Shown one piece after another: positions 59,305 through 64,000 of a stretch of DNA of 64,000 nt (the stretch's first letter is position 1; every line of letters starts with the position of its first letter). Source of the DNA: Pyrus communis (lineage: Eukaryota; Streptophyta; Magnoliopsida; Rosales; Rosaceae). Under the pieces are notes generated by a model. It searched no databases. It saw nothing but the letters and a program-made list of their open reading frames with translations, and was not told where the DNA came from. The stretch spans positions 377,001 to 441,000 of the forward strand of contig NC_084817.1 in NCBI RefSeq assembly GCF_963583255.1, written 5' to 3'. Made by a program: the position numbers and the translations under genes.

Positions 59305-62157
59305 ATGGGGAGCATCGGCGTCTCGTCCGAGGATGATGAGTTGGAGCAGTTGAGCGAGCGCTTCGACAGTTACAGCTTGAGTGCCGACGTCAGTGAATCC
59401 GAAAGCTCCAGTGGCTTTTCCTGTCGACTGTACGGTCGCCTAGCTCCTGCTGCTTCCACTTCCCTCACTTCTTCGCCTCCATCTGGACCCGACTTCGCTG
59501 ACATTTCTTATTCTCAGCAGCCGCCCATGCCGTTTGTTTTGCCGGCGGTAGGTGGACGACGTGTCGACCTTCCGCCGACCATGACGGAGAAACCCCATAC
59601 CAAGTTGTCCGGTTAGTGTGTTTTACCTTAGAAATGTTTGCAATTTTACTTTGGAATGTTTGTAGTGCAAAGATTTGGAAAATTCGGGTCATTATTAGTT
59701 CATGTGGATAGTACAAAGAATTGAGCTTTCTAAATTCAGGCAAGTAATTAGTGTAGGATTTGAAGTGTTAGATAGATATGTAATGCAAGCAAATGGGGGG
59801 AACCAGTTGCAATTGCAGTGTAAAATCGAGCTATTTAAATCCACGCAAGTACTTGGTGTAGCATTTTAAGGCTTAGAACTTGTATGTCGGTCTCTTTTTT
59901 TCGCTCTGGGCGAAAAAAAAAAGAATGAAGCTTTGCTGGAGTGCAACGGCAAATTAGACATTTGTATACTACCATTTATAATTGTGCTTTCTGCAGAAGT
60001 TGAATTGATGAAGGAGCGGTTTGCAAAGCTTCTGCTCGGAGAAGATATGTCCGGCGGAGGCAAGGGAGTCTGTACTGCGCTTGCTATTTCCAATGCAATC
60101 ACAAATCTTTCTGGTTTGTACAAACTCTGGTCTTCTTGGTTTGAATCCTTGTTTCCTTACAACTTCCCCCAAAACCCTTCTTACAGTTTTTAGCATTAAA
60201 AGACACATTGCTATATGTTCCGTCCAGTTGTCCAATTAGTTTTATGTCTTTTTCATTCGGTTTTATTGGCAGCCACCGTATTTGGGGAGTTGTGGAAGTT
60301 GGAGCCTCTGGCTCCCCAGAAGAAGGCAATGTGGTGCCGAGAGATGGATTGGCTTTTGTCTGTAAGTGATTCTATTGTTGAGCTCATACCATCAGTACAA
60401 GATTTCCCTGGTGGTGGGACCTTTGAGGTTATGGTCACTCGGCCGCGCTCTGATCTGTATGTAAACCTCCCGGCACTCAAGAAACTGGATGCAATGCTGC
60501 TTAGCATTCTTGACGGATTCCACGACTCTGAGTTTTACTATGTTGACCGAGGAATAATTGTTCCTGATTCTGATGATGGTGCCTTGTCTTCCTCTTCCGG
60601 CAGACCATCAACTAGGCAAGAAGAGAAGTGGTGGCTCCCATTCCCTAAGGTCCCCTCAAATGGTCTGTCGGAAAATGTGAGAAAGACCTTGCAACAGTGT
60701 CGGGATTGCACAAATCAGATCCTTAAGGCTGCAATGGCCATCAATAGTAGTGTGCTAGCTGAAATGGAAACCCCAGATGCTTACTTGGAGAGTTTGCCCA
60801 AGGTAAGGAGAAATCTGTACTTTCATATCTATTTCTATGCATGATCAATCGTGTATGCGAATTAGATGCGCACACAGAATATGCAGAGATCAACACATTA
60901 TTTTCTTGTTGCTTTTTTGAAAACCATATGGACTATAGTTGTTTTGAGGCTCAGTTAGTCTGATTTTCGACCATCATTGTACTTTTCCAGATTGTCAAGA
61001 TATTATTCATGTTGAGTGCTGTCGTTTTTGAAGTTCATATTCATATGTATTCGTGTTAGCTATCCAGTTAGGGGGCTAGGCATGATATGGCTAAGTTATG
61101 CTTGATGTTCATTTATCTGATTTATTACCATTATGTATATTGACATCATTTTACTGATGTCAGAGTGGGAAAGCTTGTTTAGGCGAAATCATTTACCGTT
61201 TTATAGCTGCTGATCGGTTTTCCCCAGAAGGTCTTCTTGATTACTTGGACCTCTCATCAGAATACACCACTCTAGAAATAGCAAACAGGATTGAGGCTGC
61301 CGCACACATTTGGAAGCAGAAGCATGTGAAACCCCATCTAACTCGTGTAAATTCTGCAAAGTCATCCTGGGTTGGAAAGGTCAAAGGCTTTGTCAGTGAA
61401 ATAGAAAAGAGTAAGCTTCTCGCATATAGGACGGATACCCTCTTACAGAATCTGAAGATACGGTTCCCTGGCCTCCCACAGACTGCTCTGGACATGAACA
61501 AGATTCAGTACAACAGGGTACGCCCCCAAAAAACTATGTCATCTTTGCTCGAACATAAGGAAATGATAGTTGGTCAAGCCCCTTGCCTGCTGTTTCTAAC
61601 ATTTTCTTTTCTGTCCCAAAGTATGATAAAAAATATTGAAACTGGAAGGTTACCAATTCAATGTTATATGCATAAGGAGTCTGAGTTTGAAAAGGCATGT
61701 TATTGTCTTGTATTGTTGTTCTTTAGTCCAAAAATTATGCTGTGAATTTATTCTAGTTCCGTTCATTCTAATTGAGAAAACTTAATTTCCCGTGTGCTGC
61801 AGGATGTGGGGCAATCAATCCTTGAGAGCTACTCTAGGGTGATGGAAAGCATAGCCTTCAACATAATGGCAAGGATAGATGATCTACTATACGTAGATGA
61901 TGCCACCAAACAGCGGGCAGCTGCAGAGTCTATGTCTGGATGACCAGGGAAGGATTGGTGGCACATTGCCAAAACAGAAGCGGATATCACCCAGTCCTTT
62001 CTCAATTCACCGTACCTCTTCAATTACATTGTCAGCATTGGATCCTGCTGTGAATCAGATAGGTAGAAGCCCCGGTGGAAGGACACATAATAAACAAACA
62101 AGGAAGAGTAATTTCAGCAACACGTTGGATGACAAGTTAGAAAAATTAATCTTCTGA
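59305..62157 (+). CDS. RopGEF1-like Rop guanine nucleotide exchange factor, frameshifted after PRONE
   Basis: Exons 59305-59611, 59997-60113, 60273-60802, 61164-61517 and 61803 onward join in frame. As read, the protein is 482 residues and ends at TGA 61941-61943. The N-terminus ([16 protein letters not shown]...[15 protein letters not shown]) resembles Arabidopsis RopGEF1. The PRONE catalytic domain starts at about residue 103 ([20 protein letters not shown]) and includes [50 protein letters not shown] and [25 protein letters not shown] proteins activate ROP GTPases at the plasma membrane in polar growth and hormone signalling. Just after PRONE the expected C-terminal tail ([17 protein letters not shown]...DDKLEKLIF) continues in another frame to TGA at 62155-62157. 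This implies one extra base or two missing bases near 61925-61940. Confidence 0.88.
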
Positions 62158-62781
62158 TGATGTTGAGATAAATACGCTGACCAGCTTCTCTGTCCTATGT
62201 AGCTAATTAAGGTTAGTATTTGATATGCTGTGATATGCTGTGTTTTTTAACTCTATGATCCTATAATATTGCCAGAGAATCCAAAGTGTTTACCAGAGAA
62301 TCCCATGCTACTAACTAATGCAATCACGATGACGGAGAAATGCCATGTCCAAAGGAAGAAACCACCCGCCAAAGAGGCTGCCAAGGAACCTGTTCTTTTA
62401 GGCGCAATTATGTGTTTAGGCGGTCCAAATCATGTAATATGAAAGCCCAAACAAGTCCATTTACGTTTTTTAAGTACTTGAGCTAATGAATGAAGAACGA
62501 TGCTGAGTACTCACCAGTCAATACTCCAATTAAACTCTCCTTTTACATGCATCAATAAAATAAAAGCACTTGTCACTTTCGTAATTGGGTAGTGCTATCA
62601 ACGGTCAAGATTAATACAAAGTTGAAAAATTATCAAAAAGGCAAAAAATAGAATTTCTTTATTATTCGACAAAGTTTGTTCTTAAATATATTTGTGAATA
62701 GTATCGTTCTTGTTCTTGTCCTTAATGAATAGAGTTACACAAAAATAAGTACCATTCAAAGTAAATAGTAAGAGTAAGTTA
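62158..62781. other. Intergenic: RopGEF1 3' flank
   Basis: Contains the probable RopGEF1 3' UTR and AT-rich sequence. No gene or repeat of note was found. Confidence 0.4.
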
Positions 62782-63778
62782 AGCCATCTCCAACCGAAGA
62801 GGGCCAAAGGGTTCCCTTTAGCCTTGTAACGTTGCAAGAAATTATATTTTAATAAACAGTAAACCATATTTTATACCATCTCCAACTGATGGGCCAAAGG
62901 GTCATAGGCCAAACATAGTCTTTTGACAAAAAACTATCTTCAACCGAGGAAGCCAAAGAATCATAGGCCAAACATAATTTATTATTTTAATTAAAGTAAT
63001 ATGGTTAATTAAATTAAACTAACATATTTAAATAAAGTTTTTGAACATATTTTGAGTGTCACTTTTCGTCAAATGAATAAGCCTCCAGATTTCTTATTTT
63101 TATATAATTTTTTGGATAGGCTTTCGAGTGATACGTGTCGCTAACGTGAGTAACTCTCGAGATTTCTTATCTTTGTGTAATCTCAATAATTTTTCGGATA
63201 TGATTTCGAGTAACACATGTCGCTAAAGTGATAACTCTCCAGATTTTTTATCTTTATGTAATTTTAATAATTGTTCGGATATGATTTCGAATGCCACGTG
63301 TCGAGATGTAATTAGTTGTGCAAATTTTAGATAGGATTCTTATCTACGTGACACTTCTTATCTTCAGCTTTCAATGTTGTAGGAATGGTGTAGGTATTTA
63401 TAGGAAAAAAAATTAAAATTTTGTTTTTAAATTCGTCCAAAAAATAATTAAAATTCCAACGGTAACTTGACGGTAGCATGACGTAGCTAGCCGTTACTAG
63501 TTGGCGTCATGTTGACGCCAGACAATGGACTGAGCTAGAGGATTGGCAAAATGTCAAGCTTGACATTCTGGAGTTGAAGGGATGGCAAAATGGCAAGCTT
63601 GACATTCTGGCGTTGGAGGGTTGGCTGGAAATGGCCAACCCGCTAGCCTGATTTGAGGGTTTGGGCCCAGTAGGGCACACAAACCTTTTGGCCTAACCCT
63701 TAATTGGAGACGATTTTCGTGTTGTTCCAAGTTATTTTTAACCTTATAGTCCTTTAACTGGCTCGGTTGGAGATAGCC
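62782..63778. mobile_element. Large MITE-like element (997 bp) with TTA target duplication
   Basis: The ends AGCCATCTCCAACCGAAGAG and (reverse strand) GGCTATCTCCAACCGAGCC are inverted repeats, flanked by TTA (62779-62781 and 63779-63781), as for PIF/Harbinger. The interior shares long blocks with 21400-22663. Near the right end a 32-base block with GGCAAAATG(G/T)CAAGCTTGAC and ACATTCTGG is tandemly duplicated (about 63545-63617). No transposase is visible. Confidence 0.8.
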
Positions 63779-63888
63779 TTACCTGCCTTGGCCTCCTTCA
63801 AAGGGTGAAAACTGCTCTTAAAGATGAGAGAGAGGGAGAAGGGGAGAAGAGTTCACATGGCATGCAGTAAAGCTGGAAAGAGATTCAC

Positions 63889-64000
63889 CAACATAAGCAT
63901 CGTCGTAGCCCCATCATTCTTTGGGTTGAAAACTAACACACAGATATTATTCACCAACATCAGCATCAACATAAGCATCGTCGTAGCCCCATCATTCTTT
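63889..64000. repeat. 34-bp direct repeat at the right edge
   Basis: CAACATAAGCATCGTCGTAG plus CCCCATCATTCTTT occurs at 63889-63922 and again at 63967-64000, separated by 44 bases. The second copy reaches the end of the window, so more copies may follow. Its nature is unknown. Confidence 0.85.

Overview
This is plant nuclear DNA: spliced genes with GT-AG introns, plant-specific families (a PRONE-domain RopGEF, plant mobile domain sequences) and dense LTR retrotransposons, Cassandra elements, SINEs and MITEs. The mix of repeat families fits a woody rosid, perhaps Rosaceae such as apple or pear. That lineage is inferred from memory of the repeat types and is not proven here.

Layout. (1) 1-16313 is most of a decayed Tat-lineage Ty3/gypsy element coded on the minus strand. 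Its 5' LTR is at 15587-16313 and its 3' LTR appears to lie left of the window. Between pol and the missing LTR it carries two plus-strand (antisense) extra genes, both broken: a coiled-coil ORF (2911-3529) and a plant-mobile-domain gene (5388-8573). Two MITEs are nested in it. (2) 16874-19812 is an 11-exon peroxisomal enoyl-CoA hydratase 2 gene (plus strand) ending in a PTS1 signal. (3) 22987-28152 is a 15-exon PUS10-type tRNA pseudouridine synthase gene (plus). (4) About 28862-51430 is a 22.5-kb AT-rich tandem array (period roughly 285-330 bp) that has absorbed many insertions: a 3.4-kb solo LTR, two full Cassandra TRIMs and one solo Cassandra LTR, three SINE copies, and a 9.5-kb chromovirus with an intact 1611-codon polyprotein and two 2296-bp LTRs that look identical. 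(5) 51431-53563 holds a MITE, a plastid-type tRNA-Cys relic and an 880-bp Harbinger-like element. (6) 53564-57561 is a 12-exon prolyl oligopeptidase gene (minus). (7) 59305-62157 is a RopGEF1-like gene (plus) with a frameshift just after the PRONE domain. (8) 62782-63778 is a second large TTA-flanked element, related to sequence at 21400-22663.

The host genes are housekeeping or signalling genes with no operon-like relationship: peroxisomal beta-oxidation of unsaturated fatty acids (ECH2), tRNA modification (PUS10), proline-specific peptide cleavage (POP) and ROP GTPase activation (RopGEF1). From memory, ECH2 and POP are neighbours in Arabidopsis (At1g76150/At1g76140), and PUS10 lies near a POP paralogue (At1g20410/At1g20380). 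The window therefore looks like an old gene block split by repeat growth.

The most novel signal is a hairpin repeated in the LTRs of two related gypsy families. Its stems change sequence in compensating pairs, and in the solo LTR it has been amplified as a 65-bp minisatellite. Also notable are the antisense genes of the Tat element that converge on pol, and a SINE found twice at the same site of the tandem array.
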